64,000 nucleotides of DNA from Thermosediminibacterales bacterium (GTDB taxonomy: Bacteria; Bacillota; Thermosediminibacteria; Koleobacterales; JARRCM01): assembly GCA_029982205.1 (NCBI GenBank), contig JARRCM010000005.1:1-64000 (forward strand), given 5' to 3'. Below are positions 1 through 8,914 of this stretch, piece after piece. A model generated the notes under the pieces. It saw only the letters and a program-made list of their open reading frames with translations, made no database searches and was not told the DNA's origin. Numbering within the stretch: position 1 is the stretch's first letter; each line of letters begins with the position of its first letter. The position numbers and the translations under genes were made by a program.

Positions 1-255
1 TTTTATTAGGTGTTCTTCTACTAGTTCGGGCACGTCTTCTTTTTTTACTCTGCAGTAGAATGCTCCTTCGGGGTATATTATTACTATCGGGCCTAGTTCG
101 CATAGACCGTGACATCCTGTCTGGACTATTTTTATTTCTTTGTCTAGTTTTTGTTTTTGTATTTCTTCTTGAAAGGCTTCTATTACTGCCGGGCTGCCTG
201 ATGCTACACATCCGGTACCCCCGCATATTAATACGTGTGAACGGTATATTTCCAT
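1..255 (-). CDS. hndC: NADP-reducing/bifurcating hydrogenase subunit HndC (NuoF-like), N-terminal part only
   Basis: The gene starts at ATG 255 behind a GGAGG at 266-271 and runs off the left edge, so only 85 residues are visible. They form the thioredoxin-like [2Fe-2S] domain that precedes the flavin/NADH-binding NuoF core in HndC/HydB proteins: a CGGTGC motif near residues 11-16 and QTGCHGLC near 48-55, giving four cysteine ligands. It follows hndA and hndB in the usual hndABCD order, so the [FeFe] catalytic subunit is expected beyond the edge. The complex couples NAD(P)H and ferredoxin to H2 in the cytoplasm. Codon use is odd: all 10 Ile codons are ATA and Asp/Tyr codons end in C, unlike hndA. 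The family is clear; subunit naming is by homology and order. Confidence 0.85.
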   Translation of the reverse strand, partial: MEIYRSHVLICGGTGCVASGSPAVIEAFQEEIQKQKLDKEIKIVQTGCHGLCELGPIVIIYPEGAFYCRVKKEDVPELVEEHLIK

Positions 256-331
256 TGGGTTTTAGACCTCCTTTACGTTTTTTGGTTGTTTTTGTTTTGT
301 GTTTGTTCTTTTTTTAACAATCTTTGGCTTT

Positions 332-697
332 TTAAAAGTTCTTGACTGTCCATTCTGTTATTATCTGACCGTTTATTATGTGTTTTATTACTATTTCTCT
401 TGCCATTTCGGGGGTCAGGTTTACGTAGGTTGTTTTTTCTCCGTCTGGGGTTATTACGTCTAGTAAAGGTTCGTATTTGCAAAATCCTATACAGCCTGTC
501 TGGGTTACTATTACGTCGGTTTTGTTCCTTTTTTTGAGTTCGTCTATTATTGCTGTCATTACTTGCCTCGCCCCTGCCGCTATCCCGCAGGTGCCCATCC
601 CTACTACTATCTTCGTGGCTTTTTTGTCCCCCTGCCTCAGCCACGTCATCTCTCTAGCTTTCTCTCTTATCTTGTTGAGTTCTTCTATGGATTTCAT
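332..697 (-). CDS. hndB: Hydrogenase subunit HndB ([2Fe-2S] ferredoxin-like)
   Basis: This 121-residue protein is a stand-alone thioredoxin-like [2Fe-2S] subunit of HndABCD-type hydrogenases. It has a GMGTCGIAAGA motif around residues 34-44 and QTGCIGFC around 66-73, which supply the cluster cysteines. The start is ATG 697 with a GGAGGTG just upstream, 17 bp after the hndA stop. It probably relays electrons between the NAD(P)H flavin site and the hydrogenase cluster. All 15 Ile codons are ATA, and Asn, Asp and Tyr codons end in C throughout. This differs sharply from the mixed codon use of hndA next door and may indicate a different origin. Confidence 0.88.
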   Translation of the reverse strand: MKSIEELNKIREKAREMTWLRQGDKKATKIVVGMGTCGIAAGARQVMTAIIDELKKRNKTDVIVTQTGCIGFCKYEPLLDVITPDGEKTTYVNLTPEMAREIVIKHIINGQIITEWTVKNF

Positions 698-714
698 TTT
701 CTATACACCTCCGT

Positions 715-1206
715 TTACTTATATTTGTCTAAAATTCCTTTAATCTTATCAGGCGTAAGACGCCCATATACCTCATCATTTATAAACATTACAGGAGCCA
801 AACCGCAAGAACCCACACAGCGAACTCCATCTAATGAAAACTTAAGGTCAGGTGTTACATCCCCTACCCCAATATTGAGCTGTTCTTTTAATTCCTCCAA
901 TATAGATGCAGCCCCTTTGACATAACACGCTGTTCCAAGACATACCTTGATTTGATATTTCCCTTTAGGCTTTAAAGTAAAGAAAGAATAAAAAGTAGCT
1001 ACTCCATAAATTTCACTCAATGGAACATCTAATTCTTGAGCTATTTTTTTCTGAACATCCAAAGGAAGATAGCCGTAAATGCTTTGTGCTTCCTGAAGAA
1101 CAGGTATAAGCGCTCCCTTGGTTCCTTTATACTTTTCAATCACCTCTTTAAGTTTTTTAAGCTTCTCTTCATCATTAAGAATCTTTTGATTTGTTTTTGT
1201 TTCCAT
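715..1206 (-). CDS. hndA: Hydrogenase subunit HndA (NuoE-like, [2Fe-2S])
   Basis: A 163-residue NuoE-family protein and first gene of the hnd operon. The N-terminal helical domain (about 1-75) contains the YGVATFYSFF motif. The C-terminal thioredoxin-like domain carries CLGTAC (about 94-99) and CVGSCG (about 130-135), the four ligands of one [2Fe-2S] cluster. The start is ATG 1206 after GGAGGATG. It works with HndB, HndC and HndD to link NAD(P)H and ferredoxin oxidation to H2 or the reverse. A Rex-like box about 110 bp upstream suggests control by the NADH/NAD ratio. Codon use is ordinary for this window, unlike the two downstream genes. Confidence 0.9.
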   Translation of the reverse strand: METKTNQKILNDEEKLKKLKEVIEKYKGTKGALIPVLQEAQSIYGYLPLDVQKKIAQELDVPLSEIYGVATFYSFFTLKPKGKYQIKVCLGTACYVKGAASILEELKEQLNIGVGDVTPDLKFSLDGVRCVGSCGLAPVMFINDEVYGRLTPDKIKGILDKYK

Positions 1207-1318
1207 AAGACATCCTCCTTGTAGTTTATTTGAAATTATATGTTATACATAATACATTATGCATCTCTGTTGGCATAGCTACCCCGACAATATATTTTTC
1301 AACCCTGTCACCTGCCCT

Positions 1319-1336
1319 TTGTTAAAAGATTCACAA
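1319..1336. promoter_or_regulatory. Candidate Rex operator upstream of hndABC
   Basis: The 18-bp sequence TTGTTAAAAGATTCACAA fits the Rex half-sites: the left half is TTGTTAA, and the right half TTCACAA has one mismatch to TTAACAA. Rex is a repressor that senses NADH/NAD and commonly controls clostridial hydrogenase and fermentation operons. The box is about 113 bp upstream of hndA. No Rex gene is visible in this window. Confidence 0.5.
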
Positions 1337-1442
1337 TCTTAATGGTCTTTATGTAAATTCTACACAATATTTAATATTTCCTTCTTTATTTCTTGCAAAT
1401 ACAGAAAAATTTTCTTTTACACAAAGAGCCAACCCTGATTTA

Positions 1443-1471
1443 TTGACATATGTCCAAAAAGTTTATATAAT
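1443..1471 (+). promoter_or_regulatory. Sigma-A promoter of mrp
   Basis: TTGACA (1443-1448) and TATAAT (1466-1471) are separated by exactly 17 bp, a perfect match to the housekeeping consensus, 57 bp upstream of the mrp start. Confidence 0.85.
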
Positions 1472-1528
1472 GTTTTTGTTAACATATCCTAACAATCAAA
1501 AAATATTTTAGATTAGGAGGAATTCTAT

Positions 1529-2314
1529 ATGGAGGAAAAGCCTATTGAAAAGCTCGCCACCAATGAACTAAATGATATCAAGAAAGTTATCGCAGTTATG
1601 AGCGGAAAAGGAGGAGTAGGAAAGTCCTCAGTTACTTCTTTATTAGCAGTTAACTTCAGCAAGAGCGGAAACAAGGTTGGAATACTCGATGCAGATATAA
1701 CTGGCCCGAGCATACCCAAAATGTTTGGAATCAAAGATAAACCGGAAAATTCGGAGTTTGGTATCTATCCTGTCAAAACCTCAAAACTTGGCATTGAAAT
1801 CATGTCATTAAACCTGTTATTAGCAAAAGAAGATGATCCAGTGATATGGAGAGGGCCATTAATAGCAGGTGCAGTAAGACAGTTCTGGACAGACGTAATA
1901 TGGGGAAATCTAGATTATTTATTTATTGATTTGCCTCCGGGAACAGGAGATGCCCCTTTAACAGTCATGCAGCAAATACCTCTTAATGGTTTAATTGTTG
2001 TTTCCTCACCTCAAGACCTGGCAATAATGGTAGTGAAAAAAGCAGTAAAAATGGCAGAAAAATTAAACATACCCATCTTAGGCTTAATAGAAAACATGAG
2101 TTATGTAATATGTCCTGAATGCGGTAAAAAAATAGAAATTTTTGGAGAAGGTAAAACCCAGGAGGCTGCTCAAAAAATGGATATACCTTTCTTAGGTTCA
2201 ATACCTATAGATGCTGCTTTAAGCAGATTGTGTGACACAGGCAGGATTGAAGACTTCGAAAACGAAGACGTAGAAAAAATTATATCTTATTTAAAAATTC
2301 ATCAAGTAAATTAA
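1529..2314 (+). CDS. mrp: Mrp/NBP35-family Fe-S cluster carrier ATPase
   Basis: A 261-residue P-loop ATPase. Its deviant Walker A GKGGVGKSS lies at about residues 26-34, DADITGPS follows, and a C-terminal CPEC pair (near 197-200) is the probable cluster-binding site of the dimer. Mrp proteins assemble or transfer [4Fe-4S] clusters to client enzymes in the cytoplasm. It is divergent from the Fe-S-rich hydrogenase operon, which fits that role. The start is ATG 1529 with AGGAGG at 1515-1520. The gene is monocistronic, ending in a strong terminator. Length is normal for the short form of the family. Confidence 0.93.
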   Translation: MEEKPIEKLATNELNDIKKVIAVMSGKGGVGKSSVTSLLAVNFSKSGNKVGILDADITGPSIPKMFGIKDKPENSEFGIYPVKTSKLGIEIMSLNLLLAKEDDPVIWRGPLIAGAVRQFWTDVIWGNLDYLFIDLPPGTGDAPLTVMQQIPLNGLIVVSSPQDLAIMVVKKAVKMAEKLNIPILGLIENMSYVICPECGKKIEIFGEGKTQEAAQKMDIPFLGSIPIDAALSRLCDTGRIEDFENEDVEKIISYLKIHQVN

Positions 2315-2341
2315 AAAGATAGAGCACCGCTCTATCTTTTT
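2313..2341. terminator. Bidirectional terminator between mrp and the VOC gene
   Basis: A perfect 13-bp stem (2313-2325 with 2329-2341) with a 3-base loop, A-rich at one end and T-rich at the other, sits between convergent genes and can stop both. Confidence 0.9.
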
Positions 2342-2350
2342 AATGCACTA

Positions 2351-2746
2351 TTATTCAGGAGGTTGAAACAGCTCAATTCGCTCACCGTTAAGGCCTCTGA
2401 AGAAAAACACTTTTGCTGCCTTTGCTTCTGGTTTGCCCCCCTTAAAATCCCTGGGTTCTTCCTGCAGCAATTCCACAGGCTGACATTTAAGCTTTTCAAT
2501 CATCTCATAAATATCATCTACCTTAAGTGCAATATGACTTACAGGCCCATCTGCTACAGGTTTTATTGTTTCTTCTTTATATTTCACAAGCTCAATCGTA
2601 TCGTTCCCAGCCGCCAAAAACGCCAGCTTTAGATTAGGCAAATCCACAGATTCTAGAAACTTAAAGCCTAATATATCAGTGTAAAATTTAACGGATGCTT
2701 CCATATCTTCTACGACAATACCCACATGTGCAAAACTCTTAATCAT
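2351..2746 (-). CDS. VOC-family (glyoxalase/epimerase fold) protein
   Basis: A 131-residue vicinal-oxygen-chelate protein. It opens with a strand containing HVGIVVEDME, then FYTDILGF, and ends with a second beta-alpha-beta-beta-beta module containing VSHIALKVDD and ERIELFQ. The metal ligands would be His7 or 8, a mid-protein Glu, the second His and the terminal Glu. The family includes methylmalonyl-CoA epimerase, glyoxalase I and resistance proteins. The methylmalonyl-CoA epimerase-like spacing is suggestive, but no mutase or carboxylase genes are near, so substrate is not assigned. Confidence 0.8.
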   Translation of the reverse strand: MIKSFAHVGIVVEDMEASVKFYTDILGFKFLESVDLPNLKLAFLAAGNDTIELVKYKEETIKPVADGPVSHIALKVDDIYEMIEKLKCQPVELLQEEPRDFKGGKPEAKAAKVFFFRGLNGERIELFQPPE

Positions 2747-2790
2747 CTTTTCTTTCCTCCTTAAGCATATTTAAAACAACTTATCGTTTT

Positions 2791-4035
2791 TTAGCGTACC
2801 TGACCGCTTCCGTAAACAATGTATTTATTCGTCGTAAGTTCTTTCAGGCCCATAGGCCCACGAGCATGAAGTTTTTGGGTGCTTATACCGATTTCTGCAC
2901 CAAACCCAAACTCAAATCCATCAGTAAACCGTGTTGAGGCATTGACATAAACCGCTGCAGCGTCTACCTGTTCTAGAAACTTCTGAGCGTTTTCATAGCT
3001 GTCTGTCACTATAGCCTCAGAATGACGTGTCCCGTATTTATTTATGTGTTCAACAGCCTCATCTACATCTTTCACAACTTTAACAGCGATAATGTAATCA
3101 AGGTACTCAGTGTACCAGTCATCTTCAGAAGCAAGTTTACAACCCGGATAAAACTGCCTGGTTTTTTCACATCCTCTGATTTCTACGCCATGATCTTCAA
3201 GAGATTTTAAAACTTTCGGTAAAAACTCGGCTGCAATATCTTCAGCTATCAACAAGGTTTCAGCAGCGTTGCATACAGCCGGTCTGCTTGTTTTAGCATT
3301 TATTATAATGTTTTTAGCCATTTCAAGGTCGGCCTTGTTATCAACATACACATGGCAGTTACCCACTCCTGTTTCAATCACTGGAACTAAAGAGTTCTCA
3401 ACAACTGTTTTGATAAGGCCTGCTCCACCTCGGGGTATTAGCACATCTATATAATCCCTCATCTTCATCATTTCTATAGCAGTAGCCCTGTCAGTATCTT
3501 CAATAAGCTGAATTGCATCAGGTTGTATTCCGGTTTTTTCCAGAGCTTCTCTAAGGACTTTTACAAGGGCTTTATTAGAATTTATAGCTTCAGAGCCTCC
3601 ACGAAGTATTACAGCATTACCGGTTTTTAGGCACAGGGCTGCTGCATCAACAGTAACGTTAGGGCGTGCTTCATAAATTATACCAACAACTCCCAATGGA
3701 ACCCTTTTCTTCCCTATCTGAAGGCCGTTGGGTCTTTTAACCATATATTCTACTTCCCCTATAGGGTCAGGAAGGCCTGCAACAGCAATCAAACCCTCTG
3801 CCATATCGTTGATTCTTTTTTCATTTAGTTTTAAACGATCCAGCAGAGCTCCGGACCTTCCTTTTTCTTCAGCAGCCTTTACATCAATCTGGTTTTGTTC
3901 AAGTATAAATTTTTCTGCCTGTTTCAAACCTTCTGCCATTGCTTCTAGTGCATTGTTTTTTTTGTTTGTTGAACACACCGCAAGTTCATAAGATGCTTTT
4001 TTTGCCTTTTGCCCAATGACTTTTAAAATTTCCAC
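2791..4035 (-). CDS. proA: Glutamate-5-semialdehyde dehydrogenase
   Basis: 414 residues. ProA reduces gamma-glutamyl phosphate to glutamate-5-semialdehyde with NADPH in proline synthesis. Visible motifs are PLGVVGIIYEARPNVT, the EAINSN segment, and the catalytic-cysteine region SRPAVCNAAETLL. The start is taken as GTG 4035 because AGGAGGG lies 6-7 nt upstream; an ATG 54 nt further up lacks such a site and would add a non-homologous leader. It overlaps the 3' end of proB by 50 nt, so the two are translationally linked and both lie under the proline T-box. Confidence 0.95.
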   Translation of the reverse strand: MEILKVIGQKAKKASYELAVCSTNKKNNALEAMAEGLKQAEKFILEQNQIDVKAAEEKGRSGALLDRLKLNEKRINDMAEGLIAVAGLPDPIGEVEYMVKRPNGLQIGKKRVPLGVVGIIYEARPNVTVDAAALCLKTGNAVILRGGSEAINSNKALVKVLREALEKTGIQPDAIQLIEDTDRATAIEMMKMRDYIDVLIPRGGAGLIKTVVENSLVPVIETGVGNCHVYVDNKADLEMAKNIIINAKTSRPAVCNAAETLLIAEDIAAEFLPKVLKSLEDHGVEIRGCEKTRQFYPGCKLASEDDWYTEYLDYIIAVKVVKDVDEAVEHINKYGTRHSEAIVTDSYENAQKFLEQVDAAAVYVNASTRFTDGFEFGFGAEIGISTQKLHARGPMGLKELTTNKYIVYGSGQVR

Positions 4036-4846
4036 TAATATCCCTCCTTGTGTTTGTTGGTAAAAAAATTGTACCAACATATTTTCCATTTATCAAATCT
4101 CGAATTTGTTCTGGTCTCTCACCTTCAATAATTGAAACAAAAATCCCATGTTCAGTTGCCATTTTTGCTGCAGATATCTTGGTTTTCATACCACCTATTC
4201 CAAAACTGTCCCCTGCTCCCATGGCAATATTTTCGATCTTTTCAGTAATGTTTTCTACTACAGGTATTTTTCTGACTTCATCGTTTTTTCTGGGATCACC
4301 TGTATAAAGGCCATCGATATCTGAAAGTATAACAAGTAAGTCAGCATTAATCAAAATTGCTACAACTGCAGAAAGAGTATCGTTATCACCATAAACTATT
4401 TCTTCTACCGCTACGGTATCGTTTTCATTCACAATTGGTATTGCTCTATACTTGAATAAAGTTTCAAATGTATTCCGCGCATTGTCGCGCCTGTTTTTTT
4501 CCTCTAAATCCCCACGAGTCAAAAGTAATTGACCAACTGTTATTCCATATTCGAAAAACAGTTTTTCATACATATGCATCAGCAGCCCTTGACCAATCGA
4601 GGCAAGTGCCTGTTTTTCCTCAATCTTTTCGGGTTTTTCTTTTAATCCCATTTTCCCTGCTCCAAACCGGATGGCTCCTGAAGAAACCAGCACTACCTCG
4701 ATACCCTGATTGTGAAGGTCTGATATAATCCTAATGATTCTTTCCATGTTAGAAAGGTTTAATTTTCCTGTTCTTCTTATAAGAGTAGAACTGCCCACTT
4801 TAATTACTATACGCTTTATTCTTTTAAGACTCTGTAGTTTTTTCAT
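3986..4846 (-). CDS. proB: Glutamate 5-kinase (without PUA domain)
   Basis: 286 residues. ProB phosphorylates glutamate, the first step of proline synthesis. Motifs include IVIKVGSSTL near the start, VLVSSGAI, VNENDTVA, and GIGGMKTKISAA. It is an amino-acid kinase domain only; the C-terminal PUA domain of the E. coli enzyme is absent. Three ATG/GTG candidates cluster at the 5' end. ATG 4846 is chosen because AAGGAG is 9 nt upstream, whereas ATG 4852 would be too close. A T-box leader precedes it, so it is expressed when proline tRNA is uncharged. Confidence 0.95.
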   Translation of the reverse strand: MKKLQSLKRIKRIVIKVGSSTLIRRTGKLNLSNMERIIRIISDLHNQGIEVVLVSSGAIRFGAGKMGLKEKPEKIEEKQALASIGQGLLMHMYEKLFFEYGITVGQLLLTRGDLEEKNRRDNARNTFETLFKYRAIPIVNENDTVAVEEIVYGDNDTLSAVVAILINADLLVILSDIDGLYTGDPRKNDEVRKIPVVENITEKIENIAMGAGDSFGIGGMKTKISAAKMATEHGIFVSIIEGERPEQIRDLINGKYVGTIFLPTNTRRDISGNFKSHWAKGKKSIL

Positions 4847-4879
4847 TGCCATCCACTCCTTAAACGCCAATCTCTAAAA

Positions 4880-5165
4880 CAAAAAACCCTCTCATCCTTC
4901 AAGGACGAAAGGGAGCTTCCGCGGTACCACCTTACTTAACCTGATATTCAGGTTCTCTCAACAGGTACGCCTCAAAAAAATAACATTATTTGAGGTTATA
5001 CCTTCCCTCAAATAACGGCAGGGATACCGGCATGACTTATCGCCAGCAGCTCCAGGGCGGGTTCAGAAAGTCTTCCGATACAAGGCCTCGCAGCTTAAAG
5101 CCCTGCTCTCTTTATCTTCAGACAGTTCTTACTATTCCCTTTCACAGCTTTTCTGCAATTATTAT
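4880..5165 (-). ncRNA. T-box leader of proBA (proline specifier CCG)
   Basis: The minus strand carries the T-box sequence AGGTGGTACCGCGG at 4932-4919, followed by an intrinsic terminator: stem 4887-4897 with 4903-4913, then a T tract to 4880. The upstream Stem I region contains an AGTA motif near 5128 and a specifier loop reading GAA-C-CCG (GAA at 5064-5062, CCG at 5060-5058). The register GAA-N-codon is the same as in the metG leader, which gives AUG, so CCG (Pro) is the likely specifier. Uncharged tRNA-Pro should stabilise the antiterminator and allow proBA transcription. Confidence 0.92.
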
Positions 5166-5169
5166 TTAT

Positions 5170-5199
5170 AGAATATCATAATTAAAAGTATTTTGTCAA
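5170..5199 (-). promoter_or_regulatory. Promoter of the proBA T-box leader
   Basis: On the minus strand TTGACA (5199-5194) is followed after 18 bp by TATTCT (5175-5170), immediately upstream of the T-box leader. Confidence 0.75.
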
Positions 5200-5225
5200 T
5201 ATTTTTAAGGAATTTTTTGCCATTG

Positions 5226-6077
5226 TTATCCACATACTTCATTAACCTTATTTATAAATGCCTCCTGTATTTTTCTTGTTAACGGCCCAGGCTTTCCGTT
5301 TCCAATCAGCTTATCTCCTATTTTTCTTACAGGAAGCACTTCAGAAATTGTTCCTGTAAGAAAGACCTCATCAGCGTCATAAAGTTCTTCTACCGTAAAC
5401 GCTTCCTCCGCAAAAGGTATTTCTAACTGCTTAATAAGTTCTATAGCCACTCCTCGTGATATTCCATGCAAAATTCGTTCATTAGCTGGGTGTGTTAAAG
5501 CCTTCCCTTTTTTAACTATAAAAACATTGCTGCTGGCAGCTTCTGTTACTATCCCATCCCTTTCAAAAACCGCTTCAAAAGCACCCTGAGCTTCAGCCTC
5601 AACCTTAGCGAGACAGTTGGGTACAAGCTGTACTGTTTTTATATAGCACAAATGCCACCGTATATCAGGCATAACAATCGCTGATACTCCTTCTTCCCAG
5701 ATTTTTGGGTCAATGTCAGGAATTTTTCTTACAATTAAAACTGTTGTTGGTTTCATATCACCAATAAAAGCATGTCTGCGGGGTGCAACGCCCCGGGTTA
5801 TCTGGATATAAATCTGGGCGTCCTTTAAACCGCTGAGAGAAAGGGCTTCCAATGCTATACCCTTAAGTTTTTCAGAAGAATAAGGGGCTTTAATCTTTAA
5901 AGCTTCCAGGCCCTGAAGCATCCTTTTTAGATGCTCATCCAGACAGAACGGTTTTCCATTATAGCATCTTACTACTTCATAAATCCCGTCACCAAACTGA
6001 AAACCTCTGTCTTCAATAGATATTTTAGCCTCACTGTAGTTGACAAACCTATCATTTAAAAAAACAATATCTGGCAT
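5226..6077 (-). CDS. dat: D-amino acid aminotransferase (class IV PLP fold)
   Basis: 283 residues. It has the class IV signature: EDRGFQFGDGIYE near 22-34, an arginine-rich TRGVAPRRHAF near 94-104 typical of D-alanine transaminases, the PLP lysine K147 in YIKTVQLVPNCLAK, and VTEAASSNVF for phosphate binding. It would interconvert D-alanine/2-oxoglutarate and pyruvate/D-glutamate for the cell wall. The start is ATG 6077, after a GGGGG purine run. An ATG 72 nt upstream in frame is disfavoured, as it adds an unrelated leader. Branched-chain transaminases share the fold, but the TRGVAPR motif favours Dat. Confidence 0.85.
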   Translation of the reverse strand: MPDIVFLNDRFVNYSEAKISIEDRGFQFGDGIYEVVRCYNGKPFCLDEHLKRMLQGLEALKIKAPYSSEKLKGIALEALSLSGLKDAQIYIQITRGVAPRRHAFIGDMKPTTVLIVRKIPDIDPKIWEEGVSAIVMPDIRWHLCYIKTVQLVPNCLAKVEAEAQGAFEAVFERDGIVTEAASSNVFIVKKGKALTHPANERILHGISRGVAIELIKQLEIPFAEEAFTVEELYDADEVFLTGTISEVLPVRKIGDKLIGNGKPGPLTRKIQEAFINKVNEVCG

Positions 6078-6445
6078 ATTAAAAAACCCCCAATAAGTTT
6101 TGTTATTATAGATTATTCGCCTTATGTAATACAAATTCCTTCCAGCCATTTTTTAATAATTAGTCAAATAAACTTAATTGTCTCAAAAAACTATTAATAC
6201 GATTATTCGCTAGTTCAACATATTCTGGGTTGATTTCATAATCCTATATAGTATCTCTCGTCCTTGAGCGCCGCTAAACAAGTTGTCAAAAATTCTTCTG
6301 CTTTTTCTCTATAAGAAGCCTTTATCGTAGATAATAGCCTTTTAATTTTGATATATGGTATAATTTTATTTGAGGATTAATATACAACTCACTAAGCCTC
6401 AATAATTTTGAAAACGCTCATCAAAAAAAGAAGAGGTGTTGTTTT
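6078..6445. other. Intergenic region between dat and ylmH
   Basis: A 368-bp space containing a frameshifted coding remnant on the minus strand (6160-6376) and, on the plus strand, a TATAAT at 6359-6364 with only a weak -35 (TTTAAT, 6341-6346) that could serve ylmH. Nothing else is recognisable. Confidence 0.5.
6160..6376 (-). pseudogene. Frameshifted remnant of a small unidentified gene
   Basis: Two adjacent minus-strand reading frames give protein-like sequence with no plausible start. The first reads to a TGA near 6236 and includes the segment ASYREKAEEFLTTCLAALK. A second frame takes over at about 6240, contains INPEYVELANNRINSFL, and ends at TAA 6160-6162. Joining them by one frameshift yields a helical 65-70-residue product, loosely like the helices of HEPN-type proteins. 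The family is not identified. It is probably a decayed gene, and chance cannot be fully excluded. Confidence 0.4.
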
Positions 6446-7198
6446 TTGGGTAATGAAAACCTGTTTTTGGCACAAATTACTGATATGGCTAATTGGGTTA
6501 AAAAAAACCGATCTCAAAAAAACACAAATTTCTTAGACCTTTCAAAACAGGCTTTGGCCCGGGATGTATTGAAAGATTTTCCCGATATTAAATTCAGCTT
6601 TTTGGGAGGCTACAAAGGAGCAGAACGAAAGATAGCAATTGTATACCCCTCGTTTTTATCTGAAAGCGACTTAAATGTTCCTCTTGCTGCTTTAAGAATA
6701 ACAGGGGCTTTTGATGAAAAAACATTATCACACAGGGATTTCCTCGGCAGCTTAATTGGACTGGGCATTTCCAGGGAAAAAATTGGTGATATCCTTATAG
6801 CTTCAAACCTATGCCAGGTTTTAGTCATGGATGATATTAAGCCTTACATTTTGAATTCCCTGTTTAAAGTTGGAAAATTCAATGTTTCTATAGAAGAAAT
6901 GGATTTGGAAGACTTGATTCTTCCAGAGAAAAGGGTTAAAGAAATAAAAACCACAGTATCGGCCCTTCGGCTTGATGCAGTAGCTTCTTCGGCTTTTGGC
7001 ATGTCACGTTCTAAGGTGCTGCCATATATACGGGGCGAAAGGGTTCAGGTTAATTGGAAAACGATAACCAAACCTGCATATGCTCTGAACTCTGGTGATG
7101 TGATTTCAATTCGTGGCCGCGGCAGAGCAGTGCTCAAAGAAATCAACGGTAAAAGTCAAAAGGGCAGAATAAAAATATTAGTATTAAGGTATTTATAA
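6446..7198 (+). CDS. ylmH: YlmH-family S4-domain RNA-binding protein
   Basis: 250 residues. The N-terminal YlmH domain contains FLGSLIGLGISREKIGDI (about 98-115). The C-terminal S4 domain (about 175-235) has LRLDAVASSAFGMSRSK and a GDVISIRGRGR strand. YlmH proteins bind ribosomes and nucleic acid and have been linked to rescue of stalled ribosomes in Firmicutes. It usually sits in the division cluster near divIVA; here it is alone. The start is TTG 6446, supported by GAGGTG at 6433-6438; the nearby ATG 6453 is out of frame. Confidence 0.88.
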   Translation: MGNENLFLAQITDMANWVKKNRSQKNTNFLDLSKQALARDVLKDFPDIKFSFLGGYKGAERKIAIVYPSFLSESDLNVPLAALRITGAFDEKTLSHRDFLGSLIGLGISREKIGDILIASNLCQVLVMDDIKPYILNSLFKVGKFNVSIEEMDLEDLILPEKRVKEIKTTVSALRLDAVASSAFGMSRSKVLPYIRGERVQVNWKTITKPAYALNSGDVISIRGRGRAVLKEINGKSQKGRIKILVLRYL

Positions 7199-7251
7199 AA
7201 TACCAACTGTTCTATTGTTCTATTAATTTTTTATGGAATAAAAATTTACTA

Positions 7252-7281
7252 TTGAAACACCATGCCTGTATTTGCTATAAT
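7252..7281 (+). promoter_or_regulatory. Promoter of the methionine operon
   Basis: TTGAAA (7252-7257) and TATAAT (7276-7281) are 18 bp apart and lie about 50 bp upstream of the SAM riboswitch. Confidence 0.75.
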
Positions 7282-7330
7282 TATTATAATAAATTTATAA
7301 TAAAATTGTAAAAAACTTAATAATTTCAAA

Positions 7331-7508
7331 ATCTCTTATCAAGAGTGGTGGAGGGACTGGCCCTATGAAACCCGGCAACCAGCTTTTAGAGAGAATAAAT
7401 ATTTGCTCTAAAAGCACGGTGCTAACTCCTGCAAAACCTAGCGGTTTTGAGAGATGAGAGAAATCGGTTTGCCTTAAACCCTCTTCATCTCGAAGAGGGT
7501 TTAATTTT
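7331..7508 (+). ncRNA. SAM-I riboswitch (S-box) with terminator
   Basis: The aptamer (about 7331-7462) shows the P1 strands CTCTTATC and GATGAGAG, the conserved GGAGGGACTGGCCC and AAACCCGGCAACC segments, and the GGTGCTAACTCCTGC junction. A terminator follows: stem 7475-7486 with 7492-7503 and a T-rich tail. When SAM is abundant the P1 helix forms and transcription should stop before metY. Confidence 0.96.
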
Positions 7509-7560
7509 TAAGTTTGAGGAGGTGCAATTTTATTCTTCTACAGTATTAACAGGAGTTTAA

Positions 7561-8868
<1,308 letters not shown>

Positions 8869-8914
8869 TTTTTTATATTACAAAATCACAAAAAAACAGA
8901 AAGGAGGGTTCGAT

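Larger units (their letters stand above)
1207..1528. other. Divergent hnd/mrp intergenic region
   Basis: A 322-bp AT-rich space between divergently transcribed hndA and mrp. It holds a Rex-like box (1319-1336), a near-consensus promoter for mrp (1443-1471), and a short dyad CATAATACATTATG (1248-1261) just upstream of a possible hndA -10 element (TATAAT on the minus strand, 1235-1240). I see no further coding sequence in it. Confidence 0.7.

Noticed and set aside
60..317. An 85-codon plus-strand frame rich in Leu and Phe opposite hndC
   Set aside because: It is the antisense shadow of the HndC [2Fe-2S] domain, whose cysteine motifs and RBS are clear on the other strand.
273..644. A 123-codon minus-strand frame overlapping hndB and the hndB-hndC gap
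   Set aside because: It is rich in Asn, Arg and Lys with no domain. It is a by-product of the A/C-ending codon bias of hndB, which has the right motifs in its own frame.
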